Shown one piece after another: positions 46,915 through 61,700 of a stretch of DNA of 64,000 nucleotides; the stretch's first letter is position 1, and every line of letters begins with the position of its first letter. The DNA is from Eunapius fragilis (Eukaryota; Porifera; Demospongiae; Spongillida; Spongillidae). Below the pieces are notes generated by a model. That model saw only the letters and a list, made by a program, of their open reading frames with translations, had not been told where the DNA came from and ran no database searches. Made by a program: the position numbers and the translations under genes. The stretch covers positions 14,739,402 through 14,803,401 of the forward strand of contig OY811973.1 in assembly GCA_963681505.1 (NCBI GenBank), read 5' to 3'.

Positions 46915-47878
46915 ATTATTACAGATTGAACCCGTGAAAGTGCAGCAATTGGTCGCAGCGCGCCGAATTGATACAGATTGATCCTGTGAAAGTGCAACAA
47001 TCTGCCGCATCGCGCCGAATTGCGCTGAGTTGTTACAGATTGATCCCGTGAATGTGCAGCAATCGTTCGTTCCACGCCGAATTGCACCGAATTGTTACAG
47101 ATTGGTCCAGCCGAAGCGCACCAATCCGTCCATGCGTGACTAATTGTGCCGAATTGTTACAGATAGAACCCGTGAAAGTGCAGCAATCGGTAGTAGCGCG
47201 CTGAATTGTGCCGATTTGTTGCATATTGCTCCCGCGAAAGTGCACCAATCCGTCGCAGCGCGCTGAATTGCGCCGAGTTGTTACAGATTGATCCCGTGAA
47301 TGTGCAGCAATCGGCAAACCACGCCGAATTGCGCCGAATTGGTACAGATTGATCCTGCGAAAGTGCAGGATTCCGTCGCAGCGCGCCGAATTGCGCTGAA
47401 TTGTTACAGATTTGTCTCAGTGAAAGTGCAGCAATCCGTTGCAGCGCGCCGAATTGATACAGATTGGTTCCGCGAAAGTGGTGCAATCTGTCGCAGCGCG
47501 CCGAATTGTGCCGAATTGTTGCAGATTGATCCCGCAAAAGTGCACCAATCCATTGCAGCGCGCCGAATTGCGCTGAATTGTTACAGATTGAACCCGTGAA
47601 AGTGCAGCAATTGGTCGCAGCGCGCCGAATTGTGCCGAATTGTTGCAGAATGATCCCGCGATAATGCAGCAATCCGACGCAGCGCGCCGAATTGATACAG
47701 ATTGATCCCGTGAAAGTGCAACAATCTGTCGCATCGCGTCGAATTGCGCTGAGTTGTTACAGATTGATCCCGTCAATGTGCAGCAATCGGTCGTACCACG
47801 CCGAATTGCGCCGAATTGTTACAGATTGGTTCAGCCGAATCGCACCAATCCGTCCATGCGCGCCGAATTGCGCCGAAT
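46915..47878 (-). repeat. 62-bp satellite (S62), inverted array
   Basis: About 15-16 monomers in the orientation opposite to the arrays at 1-11.45 kb. The S12/S62 junction TATTATTACAGATTGAACCC is the reverse complement of those at about 520-531 and 7409-7420. The CGTCCATGCG variant (about 47126 and 47850) corresponds to the CGCATGGACG monomer. The array is cut at about 47878 in CGCCGAATT and passes directly into the palindromic satellite. Confidence 0.92.
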
Positions 47879-49123
47879 TACCACTATACTTGACTCCTGC
47901 AGGAGTCTTACATGGAGATACTTGACTCCCGCAGGAGTCATTCATAATGACATACTTGACTCCTTCAGGAGTCATGCATTGAGATACTTGACTCCTGCAG
48001 GAGTCATACATACCAACATACTTGACTCCTGCAGGAGTCATACATAATGACATACTTGACTCCTGCAGGAGTCATACATAATGACATACTTGACTCCTGC
48101 AGGAGTCATGCATTGAGATACTTGACTCCTGCAGGAGTCATACATTCCAACATACTTGACTCCTGCAGGAGTCATACATGGATATACTTGACTCCTGCAG
48201 GAGTCATACATAATGACATGCTTGACTCCTGCAGGAGTCATGCATGGAGATACTTGACTCCTGCAGGAGTCATACATTATGACATACTTGACTCCTGCAG
48301 GAGTCATGCATTGACATAATTGACTCCTGCAGGAGTCATACATACCAACATACTTGACTCCTACAGGAGTCATACATTGAGATATATGACTACGGCAGGA
48401 GTCATACATACCACCATACTTGACTAGTGCAGGAGTCATACATGGAGATACTTGACTCCTGCAGGAGTCATTCATAATGACATACTTGACTCCTGCAGGA
48501 GACGTACATAATGACATACTTGACTCCTACAGGAGTCATGCATTGAGATACATGACTCCTGCAGGAGTCATACATACCACCATACTTGACTCCTGCAGGA
48601 GTCATGCATTGAGATACTTGACTCATGCAGGAGTCATACATACCAACATACTTGACTCCTACAGGAGTCATACATTGAGATACATGACTCCTGCAGGAGT
48701 CATACATACCACCATACTTGACTCCTGCAGGAGTCTTACATGGAGATACTTGACTCCTTCAGAAGTCATACATAATGACATACTTGACTCCTTCAGTAGT
48801 CATGCATTGAGATACTTGACTCCTGCAGGAGTCATATAAACCAACATACTTGACTCCTGCAGGAGTCATACATGGAGAAACTTGACTCCTGCAGGAGTCA
48901 TACATACCAACATACTTGACTCCTACAGGAGTCATACATTGAGATACATGACTCCTGCAGGAGTCATACATACCACCATACTTGACTCCTGCAGGAGTCA
49001 TACATGGAGATACTTGACTCCTGCAGGAGTCATACATAATGACATATTTGACTCCTTCAGGAGTCATGCATTGAGATACTTGACTACTGCAGGGGTCATA
49101 TATACCAACATACTTGACTCCTA

Positions 49124-50933
49124 CAGGAGTCATACATTGAGATACATGACTCCTGCAGGAGTCATACATACCAATATACTTGACTCCTACAGGAGTCATA
49201 CATTGGTATACTTGACTCCTGCAGGAGTCATACATAATGACATACTTGACTCCTGCTGGAGTCATGCATTGAGATACTTGACTCCTGCAGGAGTCATATA
49301 TACCAACATACTTGACTCCTACAGGAGTCATGCATTGAGATAATTGACTCCTGCAGGAGTCATACATTATGACATACTTGACTCCTGCAGGAGTCATGCA
49401 TTGAGATAATTGACTCCTGCAGGAGTCATACATACCAACATACTTGTCTAGTGCAGTAGTCATACATGGAGATACTTGACTCCTGCAGGAGTCATACATA
49501 ATGACAAACTTGACTCCTTCACGAGTCATGCAATGAGATACTTGACTCCTGCAGGAGTCATATATACCAACATACTTGACTCCTACAGGAGTCATACATA
49601 CCACCATACTTGAATCCTGCAGGAGTCTTACATGGTGATACTTGACTCCTGCAGAAGTCATACATAATGACATACTTGACTCCTTCAGGATTCATGCATT
49701 GAGATACTTGACTCCTGCAGGAGTCATATATACCAACATACTTGACTCCTACAGGAGTCATACATTGAGATACTTGACTCCTGCAGGAGTCATACATACC
49801 AACATACTTGACTCCTACAGGAGTCATACATTGAGATACATGACTCCTGCAGGAGTCATACATACCACCATACTTGACTCCTGCAGGAGTCATACATGGA
49901 GATACTTGACTCCTGCAGGAGTCATACATAATGACATACTTGACTCCTTCAGGAGTCATGCATTGAGATACTTGACTCCTGCAGGAGTCATATATACCAA
50001 CATACTTGACTCCTACAGGAGTCATACATTGAGATACTTGACTCCTGCAGGAGTCATGCATACTAGCATACTTGACTCCTGCAGAAGTCATACATAATGA
50101 CATACTTGACTACTGCAGGAGTCATACATAATGACATACTTGACTCCTGCAGGAGACGTACATAATGACATATTTGACTCCTGCAGGAGTCATGCATTGA
50201 GATACTTGACTCCTACAGGAGTCATACATACCACCATACTTGACTCCTGCAGGAGTCATGCATTGAGATACTTGACTCCTGCAGGAGTCATACATACGAA
50301 CATACTTGACTCCTACAGGAGTCATACATTGACATACATGACTCCTGCAGGAGTCATACATACCACCATACTAGACTCCTGCAGGAGTCTTACATGGAGA
50401 TACTTGACTCCTTCAGGAGTCATACATAATGACATACTTGACTCCTTCAGTAGTCATGCATTGAGATACTTGACTCCTGCAGGAGTCATACATACCAACA
50501 TAATTGACTACTGCAGGAGTCATACATTGAGATACTTGACTCCTGCAGGAGTCATATATACTTGACTCCTGCAGGACTCATACATGGAGATACTTGACTC
50601 CTGCAGGAGTCATACATACCAACATACTTGACTCCTACAGGAGTCATACATTGAGATACATGACTCCTGCAGGAGTCATACATACCACCATACTTGACTC
50701 CTGCAGGACTCATACATTGAGATACTTGACTCCTGCAGGAGTCATACATACCAACATACTTGACTCCTACAGGAGTCATACATTGAGATACATGACTCCT
50801 GCAGGAGTCATACATACCACCATACTTGACTCCTGCAGGAGTCATACATGGAGATACTTGACTCCTGCAGGAGTCATACATAATGACATATTTGACTCCT
50901 GCTGGAGTCATGCATGGAGATACTTGACTCCTG
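49124..50933. repeat. 1,810-bp tandem duplication in SPAL, copy 1
   Basis: Every landmark I compared recurs 1,810 bp later, including rare variants such as TACTTGTCTAGTGCAGTAG (about 49440 and 51250) and CATACTAGCATAC (about 50067 and 51877). Outside the pair the flanks diverge. Confidence 0.85.
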
Positions 50934-52763
50934 CAGGAGTCATACATTGAGATACATGACTCCTGCAGGAGTCATACATACCAATATACTTGACTCCTAC
51001 AGGAGTCATACATTGGTATACTTGACTCCTGCAGGAGTCATACATAATGACATACTTGACTCCTGCTGGAGTCATGCATTGAGATACTTGACTCCTGCAG
51101 GAGTCATATATACCAACATACTTGACTCCTACAGGAGTCATGCATTGAGATAATTGACTCCTGCAGGAGTCATACATTATGACATACTTGACTCCTGCAG
51201 GAGTCATGCATTGAGATAATTGACTCCTGCAGGAGTCATACATACCAACATACTTGTCTAGTGCAGTAGTCATACATGGAGATACTTGACTCCTGCAGGA
51301 GTCATACATAATGACAAACTTGACTCCTTCACGAGTCATGCAATGAGATACTTGACTCCTGCAGGAGTCATATATACCAACATACTTGACTCCTACAGGA
51401 GTCATACATACCACCATACTTGAATCCTGCAGGAGTCTTACATGGTGATACTTGACTCCTGCAGAAGTCATACATAATGACATACTTGACTCCTTCAGGA
51501 TTCATGCATTGAGATACTTGACTCCTGCAGGAGTCATATATACCAACATACTTGACTCCTACAGGAGTCATACATTGAGATACTTGACTCCTGCAGGAGT
51601 CATACATACCAACATACTTGACTCCTACAGGAGTCATACATTGAGATACATGACTCCTGCAGGAGTCATACATACCACCATACTTGACTCCTGCAGGAGT
51701 CATACATGGAGATACTTGACTCCTGCAGGAGTCATACATAATGACATACTTGACTCCTTCAGGAGTCATGCATTGAGATACTTGACTCCTGCAGGAGTCA
51801 TATATACCAACATACTTGACTCCTACAGGAGTCATACATTGAGATACTTGACTCCTGCAGGAGTCATGCATACTAGCATACTTGACTCCTGCAGAAGTCA
51901 TACATAATGACATACTTGACTACTGCAGGAGTCATACATAATGACATACTTGACTCCTGCAGGAGACGTACATAATGACATATTTGACTCCTGCAGGAGT
52001 CATGCATTGAGATACTTGACTCCTACAGGAGTCATACATACCACCATACTTGACTCCTGCAGGAGTCATGCATTGAGATACTTGACTCCTGCAGGAGTCA
52101 TACATACGAACATACTTGACTCCTACAGGAGTCATACATTGACATACATGACTCCTGCAGGAGTCATACATACCACCATACTAGACTCCTGCAGGAGTCT
52201 TACATGGAGATACTTGACTCCTTCAGGAGTCATACATAATGACATACTTGACTCCTTCAGTAGTCATGCATTGAGATACTTGACTCCTGCAGGAGTCATA
52301 CATACCAACATAATTGACTACTGCAGGAGTCATACATTGAGATACTTGACTCCTGCAGGAGTCATATATACTTGACTCCTGCAGGACTCATACATGGAGA
52401 TACTTGACTCCTGCAGGAGTCATACATACCAACATACTTGACTCCTACAGGAGTCATACATTGAGATACATGACTCCTGCAGGAGTCATACATACCACCA
52501 TACTTGACTCCTGCAGGACTCATACATTGAGATACTTGACTCCTGCAGGAGTCATACATACCAACATACTTGACTCCTACAGGAGTCATACATTGAGATA
52601 CATGACTCCTGCAGGAGTCATACATACCACCATACTTGACTCCTGCAGGAGTCATACATGGAGATACTTGACTCCTGCAGGAGTCATACATAATGACATA
52701 TTTGACTCCTGCTGGAGTCATGCATGGAGATACTTGACTCCTGCAGGAGTCATACATTGAGAT
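50934..52763. repeat. 1,810-bp tandem duplication in SPAL, copy 2
   Basis: I found no difference from copy 1 in the stretches compared. It ends where GATAATTGAC (52761) replaces GATACATGAC (50951), so about 20 bp at the boundary are shared and the exact breakpoint cannot be placed. Confidence 0.85.
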
Positions 52764-55700
52764 AATTGACTCCTGCAGGAGTCATACATACCAACATACT
52801 TGTCTAGTGCAGTAGTCATACATGGAGATACTTGACTCCTGCAGGAGTCATACGTAATGACATACTAGACTCCTGCAGGAGACGTACATAATGACATACT
52901 TGACTCCTGCAGGAGTCATGCATTGAGATAATTGACTCCTGCAGGAGTCATACATACCAACATACTTGTCTAGTGCAGTAGTCATACATGGAGATACTTG
53001 ACTCCTGCAGGAGTCATACATAATGACATACTTGACTCCTGCAGGAGACGTACATAATGACATACTTGACTCCTGCAGGAGTCATGTATTGAGATACTTG
53101 ACTCCTGCAGGAGTCATACATACCAACATACTTGACTCCTACAGGAGTCATACATTGAGATACATGACTCCTGCAGGAGTCATACATACCACCATACTTG
53201 ACTCCTGCAGGAGTCTTACATGGAGATACTTGACTCCTTCAGAAGGCATACATAATGACATACTTGACACCTTCAGTAGTCATGCATTGAGATACTTGAC
53301 TCCTGCAGGAGTCATACATACCAACATAATTGACTACTGCAGTAGTCATACATTGAGATACTTGACTCCTGCAGGAGTCATATATACCAACATACTTGAC
53401 TCCTGCAGGAGTCATACATGGAGAAACTTGACTCCTGCAGGAGTAATACATACCAACATACTTGACTCCTACAGGAGTCATACATTGAGATACATGACTC
53501 CTGCAGGAGTCATACATACCACCATACTTGACTCCTGCAGGAGTCATACATGGAGATACTTGACTCCTGCAGGAGTCATACATAATGACATATTTGACTC
53601 CTTCAGGAGTCATGCATTGAGATACTTGACTACTGCAGGGGTCATATATACCAACATACTTGACTCCTACAGGAGTCATACATTGAGATACATGACTCCT
53701 GCAGGAGTCATACATACCAATAAACTTGACTCCTACAGGAGTCATACATTGGTATACTTGACTCCTGCAGGAGTCATACATAATGACATACTTGACTCCT
53801 GCTGGAGTCATGCATTGAGATACTTGACTCCTGCAGGAGTCATATATACCAACATACTTGACTCCTACAGGAGTCATGCATTGAGATAATTGACTCCTGC
53901 AGGAGTCATACAATATGACATACTTGACTCCTGCAGGAGTCATGCATTGAGATAATTGACTCCTGCAGGAGTCATACATACCAACATACTTGTCAAGTGC
54001 AGTAGTCATACATGGAGATACTTGACTCATGCAGGAGTCATACATAATGACAAACTTGACTCCTTCACGAGTCATGCATTGAGATACTTGACTCCTGCAG
54101 GAGTCATATATACCAACATACTTGACTCCTACAGGAGTCATACATACCACTATACTTGAATCCTGCAGGTGTCTTACATGGTGATACTTGACTCCTGCAG
54201 AAGTCATACATAATGACATACTTGACTCCTTCAGGAGTCATGCATTGAGATACTTGACTCCTGCAGGAGTCATATATACCAACATACTTGACTCCTACAT
54301 GAGTCATACATTGAGATACTTGACTCCTGCAGGAGTCATACATACCAACATACTTGACTCCTACAGGAGTCATACATTGAGATACTTGACTCCTGCAGGA
54401 GTCATACATACCAACATACTTGACTCCTGCAGGAGTCATGCATTGAGATAATTGACTCCTGTAGGAGTCATACATACGAACATAATTGACTACTGCAGGA
54501 GTCATACATGGAGATACTTGACTCCTGCAGGAGTGATACATAATGACATACTTGACTCCTGCAGGAGTCATACATAATGACATACTTGACTCCTGCAGGA
54601 GTCATGCATTGAGATACTTGACTCCTGCAGGAGTCATACATTCCAAAATACTTGACTCCTGCAGGAGTCATACATGGAGATACTTGACTCCTGCAGGAGT
54701 CATACATAATGACATGCTTGACTCCTGCAGGAGTCATGCATGGAGATACTTGACTCCTGCAGGAGTCATACATAATGACATACTTGACTCCTTCAGGAGT
54801 CATGCATTGTGATACTTGACTCCTGCAGGAGTCATACATTGAGATACTTGACTTCTGCAGGAGTCATGCATTGAGATAATTGACTCCTGCAGGAGTCATA
54901 CATTCCAACATACTTGACTAGTGCAGGAGTCATACATGGAGATACTTGACTCCTGCAGGAGTCATACATAATGACATACTTGACTCCTGCAGGAGTCTTG
55001 CATTGAGATACTTGACTCCTGCAGGAGTCTTACATACAACCATACTTGACTCCTACAGGAGTCATACATTGAGATACATGACTCCTGCAGGAGTCTTACA
55101 TGGAGATACTTGACTCCTGCAGGAGTCCTACATAATGACATACTTGACTCCTGCAGGAGTCATGCATGGAGATACTTGACTCCTGCATGAGTCATACATT
55201 ATGACATACTTGACTCCTGCAGGAGTCATACATGGAGATACTTGACTCCTGCAGGAGTCATACATCATGACATACTTGACTCCTGCAGGAGTCATGCATT
55301 GAGATACTTGACTCCTGCAGGAGTCATACATACCAACATACTTGACTCCTGCAGGAGTCATACATAATGACATACTTGACTCCTGCAGGAGTCATGCATG
55401 GAGATACTTGACTCCTACATGAGTCATACATTATGACATACTTGACTCCTGCAGGAGTCATGCATGGAGATACTTGACTATTGCAGGAGTCATACATCAT
55501 GACATACTTGACTCCTGCAGGAGTCATGCATTGAGATACTTGACTCCTGCGGGAGTCATACATACCACCATACTTGACTCCTGCAGGAGTCATACATGGA
55601 GATACATGACTCCTGCAGGAGTCATACATAATGACATACTTGACTCCTGCAGGAGTCATACATAGAGATACTTGACTCCTGCAGGAGTCATACATACCAA

Positions 55701-58700
55701 CATACTTGACTCATACTGGAGTCATACATTGAGATACTTGACTCCTGCAGGAGTCATACTTGACTCCTGCAGGAGTCATGCATTGAGATACTTGACTCCT
55801 GCAGGAGTCATATATACCAACATACTTGACTCCGACAGGAGTCATACATTGAGATACTTGACTCCTGCAGGAGTCATACATACCAACATACTTGACTCCT
55901 GCAGGAGTCATATATGGAGATACTTGACTCCTGCAGGAGTCATACATAATGACATACTTGACTCCTGCATTAGTCATGCATTGAGATAATTGACTCCTGC
56001 AGATGTCATACATACCAACTTACTTGACTAGTGCAGGAGTCATACATGGAGACACTTGACTCCTGCAGGAGTCATACATAATGACATACTTGACTCCTGC
56101 AGGAGACGTACATAATGACATACTTGACTCCTTCAGGAGTCATGCATTGAGATACTTGACTCCTGCAGGAGTCATATATACCAACATACTTGACTCCTGC
56201 AGGAGTCTTACATGGAGATACTTGACTCCTGCAGGAATCATACATAATGACATACTTGACTCCTTCAGGAGTCATGCATTGAGATACTTGACTCCTGCAG
56301 GAGTCATACATACCAACATACTTGACTCCTGCAGGAGTCATACATGGAGATACTTGACTCCTGCAGGAGTAATACATACCAACATACTTGACTCCTAAAG
56401 GAGTCATACAATGAGATACATGAGTCCTGCAGGAGTCATATATACCAACATACTTGACTCCTACAGGAGTCATACATTGAGATACTTGACTCATGCAGGA
56501 GTCATACATACCAACATACTTGACTACTGCAGGAGTCATACATGGAGATACTTGACTCCTGCAGGAGTCATACATAATGACATACTTGACTCCTGCAGGA
56601 GTCATGCATGGAGATACTTGACTCCTGCATGAGTCATTCATTATGACATACTTGACTCCGGCAGGAGTCATGCTTTGAGATAATTGACTCCTGCAGGAGT
56701 AATACATGCCAACATACTTGACTATGGCAGGAGTCATACATGGAGATACTTGACTCCAGCAGGAGTCATACATAATGACATACTTGACTCCTGTTGGAGA
56801 CGTACATAATGACATACTTGACTCCTGCAGGAGTCATGCATTGAGATACTTGACTCCTGCAGGAGTCATACATACCAACATACTTGACTCCTACAGGAGT
56901 CATACATTGAGATGCATGACTCCTGCAGGAGTCATACATAATGACATACTTGACTCCTGCAGGAGTCATGCATGGAGATACTTGACTCCTGCAGGAGTCA
57001 TTCATAATGACATGCTTGACTTCTGCAGGAGTTATACATTGAGATAATTGACTCCTGCAGGAGTCATACATACTAACATACTTGACTACTGCAGGAGTCA
57101 TACATGGAGAAACTTGACTCCTGCAGGAGTCATACATAATGACATACTTGACTCCTGCACGAGACGTATATAATGACATACTTGACTCCTGCAGGAGTCA
57201 TGCATTGAGATACTTGACTCCTGCAGGAGTGATATATACCAACATACTTGACTCCGACAGGAGTCATACATTGAGATACTTGACTCCTGCAGGAGTCATA
57301 CATACCAACATTCTTGACTCCTGCAGGAGTCATACATGGAGATACTTGACTCCTGTGGGAGTCATACATACCAACATACTTGACTCCTAAAGGAGTCATA
57401 CATTGAGATACATGACTCCTGCAGGAGTCATACATACCACCATACTTGACTCCTGCAGGAGTCATACATGGAGATACTTGACTCCTGCAGGAGTCATACA
57501 TAATGACATACTTGACTCCTTCAGGAGTCATGCATTGAGATACTTGACTCCTGCAGGAGTCATATATACCAACATACTTGACTCCTACAGGAGTCATACA
57601 TTGAGATACTTGACTCATGCAGGAGTCATACATACCAACATACTTGACTCCTGCAGGAGTCATACATGGAGATACTTGACTCCTGCAGGAGTCATACATA
57701 ATGACATACTTGACTCCTGCAGGAGTCATGCATGGAGATACTTGACTCCTGCATGAGTCATACATTATGACATACTTGACTCCGGCAGGAGTTATGCTTT
57801 GAGATAATTGACTCCTGCAGGAGTAATACATGCCAACATACTTGACTATGGCAGGAGTCATACATGGAGATACTTGACTCCTGCAGGAGTCATACATAGT
57901 GACATACTTGACTCCTGCAGGAGTCATGCATTGAGATACTTGACTCCTGCAGGAGTCATACATTCCAACATACTTGACTCCTACAGGAGTCATACATTGA
58001 GATGCATGACTCCTGCAGGAGTCATACATAATGAGATACTTGACTCCTGCAGGAGTCATGCATGGAGATACTTGACTCCTGCAGGAGTCATTCATAATGA
58101 CATACTTGACTTCTGCAGGAGTCATACATTGAGATAATTGACTCCTGCAGGAGTCATACATACCAACATACTTGACTAGTGCAGGAGTCATACATGGAGA
58201 TACTTAACTCCTGCAGGAGTCATACATAATGACATACTTGACTCCTGCAGGAGACGTATATAATGACATACTTGACTCCTGCAGGAGTCATTCATTGAGA
58301 TACTTGACTCCTGCAGGAGTCATATATACCAACATACTTGACTCCGACAGGAGCCATACATTGAGATACTTGACTCCTGCAGGAGTCATACATACCAACA
58401 TACTTGACTCCTGCAGGAGTCATACATGGAGATACTTGACTCCAGCAGGAGTCATACATTATGACATACTTGACTCCTGCAGGAGTCATGCATGGAGATA
58501 CTTGACTCCTGCAGGAGTCATACATAATGACGTACTTGACTCCTGCAGGAGACATGCATTGAGATGATTGACTTCTGCAGGAGTCATACATACCAACATA
58601 CTTGACTAGTGCAGGAGTCATACATGGAGATACTTGACTCCTGCAGGAGTCATACATAATGACATACTTGACTCCTGCAGGAGACGTACATAATGACATA

Positions 58701-61700
58701 CTTGACTCCTTCAGGAGTCATGCATTGAGATACTTGACTCCTGCAGAAGTCATATATACCAACATACTAGACAATTGCAGGGTCTTACATGGAGATACTT
58801 GACTCCTGCAGGAATCATATATACCAACATACTTGACTCCTACAGGAGTCATACATTGATATACTTGACTCCTGCAGGAGTCATACATACCAACATAATT
58901 GACTACTGCAGGAGTCATACATGGAGATACTTGACTCCTGCAGGAGTCATACATAATGACATACTAGACTCCTGCAGGAGTCATACATAATGACGTACTT
59001 GACTCCTGCAGGAGTCATTCATTGAGATACTTGACTCCTGCAGGAGTCATATATACCAACATACTTGACTCCTACAGGAGTCATACATTGATATACTTGA
59101 CTCCTGCAGGAGTCATACATACCAACATACTTGACTCCTGAAGGAGTCATACATACCAACATACATGACTCCTACAGGAGTCATGCATTGGGATACTTGA
59201 CTCCTGCAGGTGTCATACATTCTGACATACTGGACTCCTGCAGGAGTCATACATTGAGATACTTGACTTCTGCAGGAGTCATACATTGAGATACTTGACT
59301 CCTGCAGGAGTCATACATACCAACATACTTGACTCCTGCAGGAGTCATGCATGGAGATACTTGACTCCTGCAGGAGTCATACATAATGACATACTTGACT
59401 CCTACAGGAGTCATTCATGGAGATACTTGACTCCTGCAGGAGTCATACATAATAACATACTTGACTCCTGCTGGAGTCATGCATTGAGATACTTGACTCC
59501 TGCGGGAGTCATACATACCACCATACTTGACTCCTGCAGGAGTCATACATGGAGATGCATGACTCCTGCAGGAGTCATACAGGGAGATACATGACTCCTG
59601 CAGGAGTCATACATAATGACATACTTGACTCCTGCAGGAGTCATTCATAGAGATACTTGACTCCTGCAGGAGTCATACATACCAACATACATGACTCATA
59701 CTGGAGTCATACATTGAGATGCTTGAGTCCTGCTGGAGTCATACTTGACTCCTGCAGGAGTCATACATGGAGATACTTGACTCCTGCAGGAGTCATACAT
59801 AATGACATACTTGACTCCTGCAGGAGTCATGCATGGAGATACTTGACTCCTGCAGGAGTCATACATACCAACATACTTGACTCCTACAGGAGTCATACAT
59901 TGAGATACTTGACTACTGCAGGAGTCATACATACCAACATACTTGACTCCTGCAGGAGTCATACATGGAGATACTTGATTCCTGCAGGAGTCATACATAA
60001 TGACATACTTGACTCCTTCAGGAGTCATGCATTGAGATACTTGACTCCTGCAGGAGTCATATATACCAACATACTTGACTCCTTCAGGAGTCATACATTG
60101 AGATACTTGACTACTGCAGGAGTCATACATACCAACATACTTTACTCCTGCAGGAGTCATACATGGAGATACTTGACTCCTGCAAGAGTCATACATAATG
60201 ACATACTTGACTCCTGCAGGACTCATGCATGGAGATACTTGACTCATGCAGGAGTCATTCATAATGACATACTTGACTCCTGCAGGAGACGTACATAATG
60301 ACATACTTGACTCCTGCTGGAGTCATGCATTGAGATACTTGACTCCTGCAGGAGTCATACATACCAACATACTTGACTCCTACAGGAGTCATACATTGAG
60401 ATACATGACTCCTGCAGGAGTCATACATACCACCATACTTGACTCTTATATGGAGATACTTGACTCCTGTAGGATTCATACATAATGACATACTTGACTT
60501 CTTCAGGAGTCATGCATTGAGAAACTTGACTCCTGCAGGAGTCATATATACCAACATACTTGACTCCTACAGGAGTCATACATTGAGACACTTGACTCCT
60601 GCAGGAGTCATACATACCAACATACTTGACTCCTGCAGGAGTCATACATGGAGATACATGACTCCTGCAGGAGTAATACATAATGACATATTTGACTCCT
60701 GCAGGAGACGTACATAATAACATACTTGACTCCTGCAGGAGTCATGCATTGAGAAACTTGACTCCTGCAGGAGTCATACATACCACCATACTTGACTCCT
60801 GCAGGAGTCTTACATGGTTATACTTGACTCCTGCAGGAGTCTTACATGGTGATACTTGACTCCTGAAGGAGTCATACATAATGACATACTTGACTCCTGC
60901 AGGAGTCATGAATTGAGATACTTGACTCCTGCAGGAGTCATATATACCAACATACTTGACTCCTACAGGAGTCATACATTGAGATACTTGACTCCTGCAG
61001 GAGTCATACATACCAACATACTTGACTCCTGCAGGAGTCATGCATGGCGATACTTGACTCCTGCAGGAGTCATACATAATGACCTACTTGACTCATGCAG
61101 GAGTCATGCATGGAGATACTTGACTCCTGCAGGAGTCATACATTATGACATACTTGACTCCTGCAGGAGTCATGCATTGACATAATTGACTTCTGCAGGA
61201 GTCATACATACCAACATACTTGACTCCTACAGGAGTCATACATTGTGATACTTGACTCCTGCAGGAGTCATACATACCAACATACTTGACTCCTGCATGA
61301 GTCATACATGGAGATACTTGACTCCTGCAGGAGTCATACATAATGACATACTTGACTCATGCAGGAGTCATGCATGGAGATACTTCACTCCTGCAGGAGT
61401 CATACATTATGACATTCTTGACTCCTGCAGGAGTCATGCATTGACATAATTGACTCCTGCAGGAGTCATACAAACCAACATACTTGACTAGTGCAGGAGT
61501 CATACATGGAGATACTTGACTCCTGCAGGAGTCATACATAATGACATACTTGACTCCTGCAGGAGACGTACATAATGACATACTTGACTCCTTCAGTAGT
61601 CATGCATTGAGATACTTGACTCCGGCAGGAGTCATACATCATGACATACTTGACTCCTGCAGGAGTCATGCATTGAGATACTTGACTCCTGCGGGAGTCA

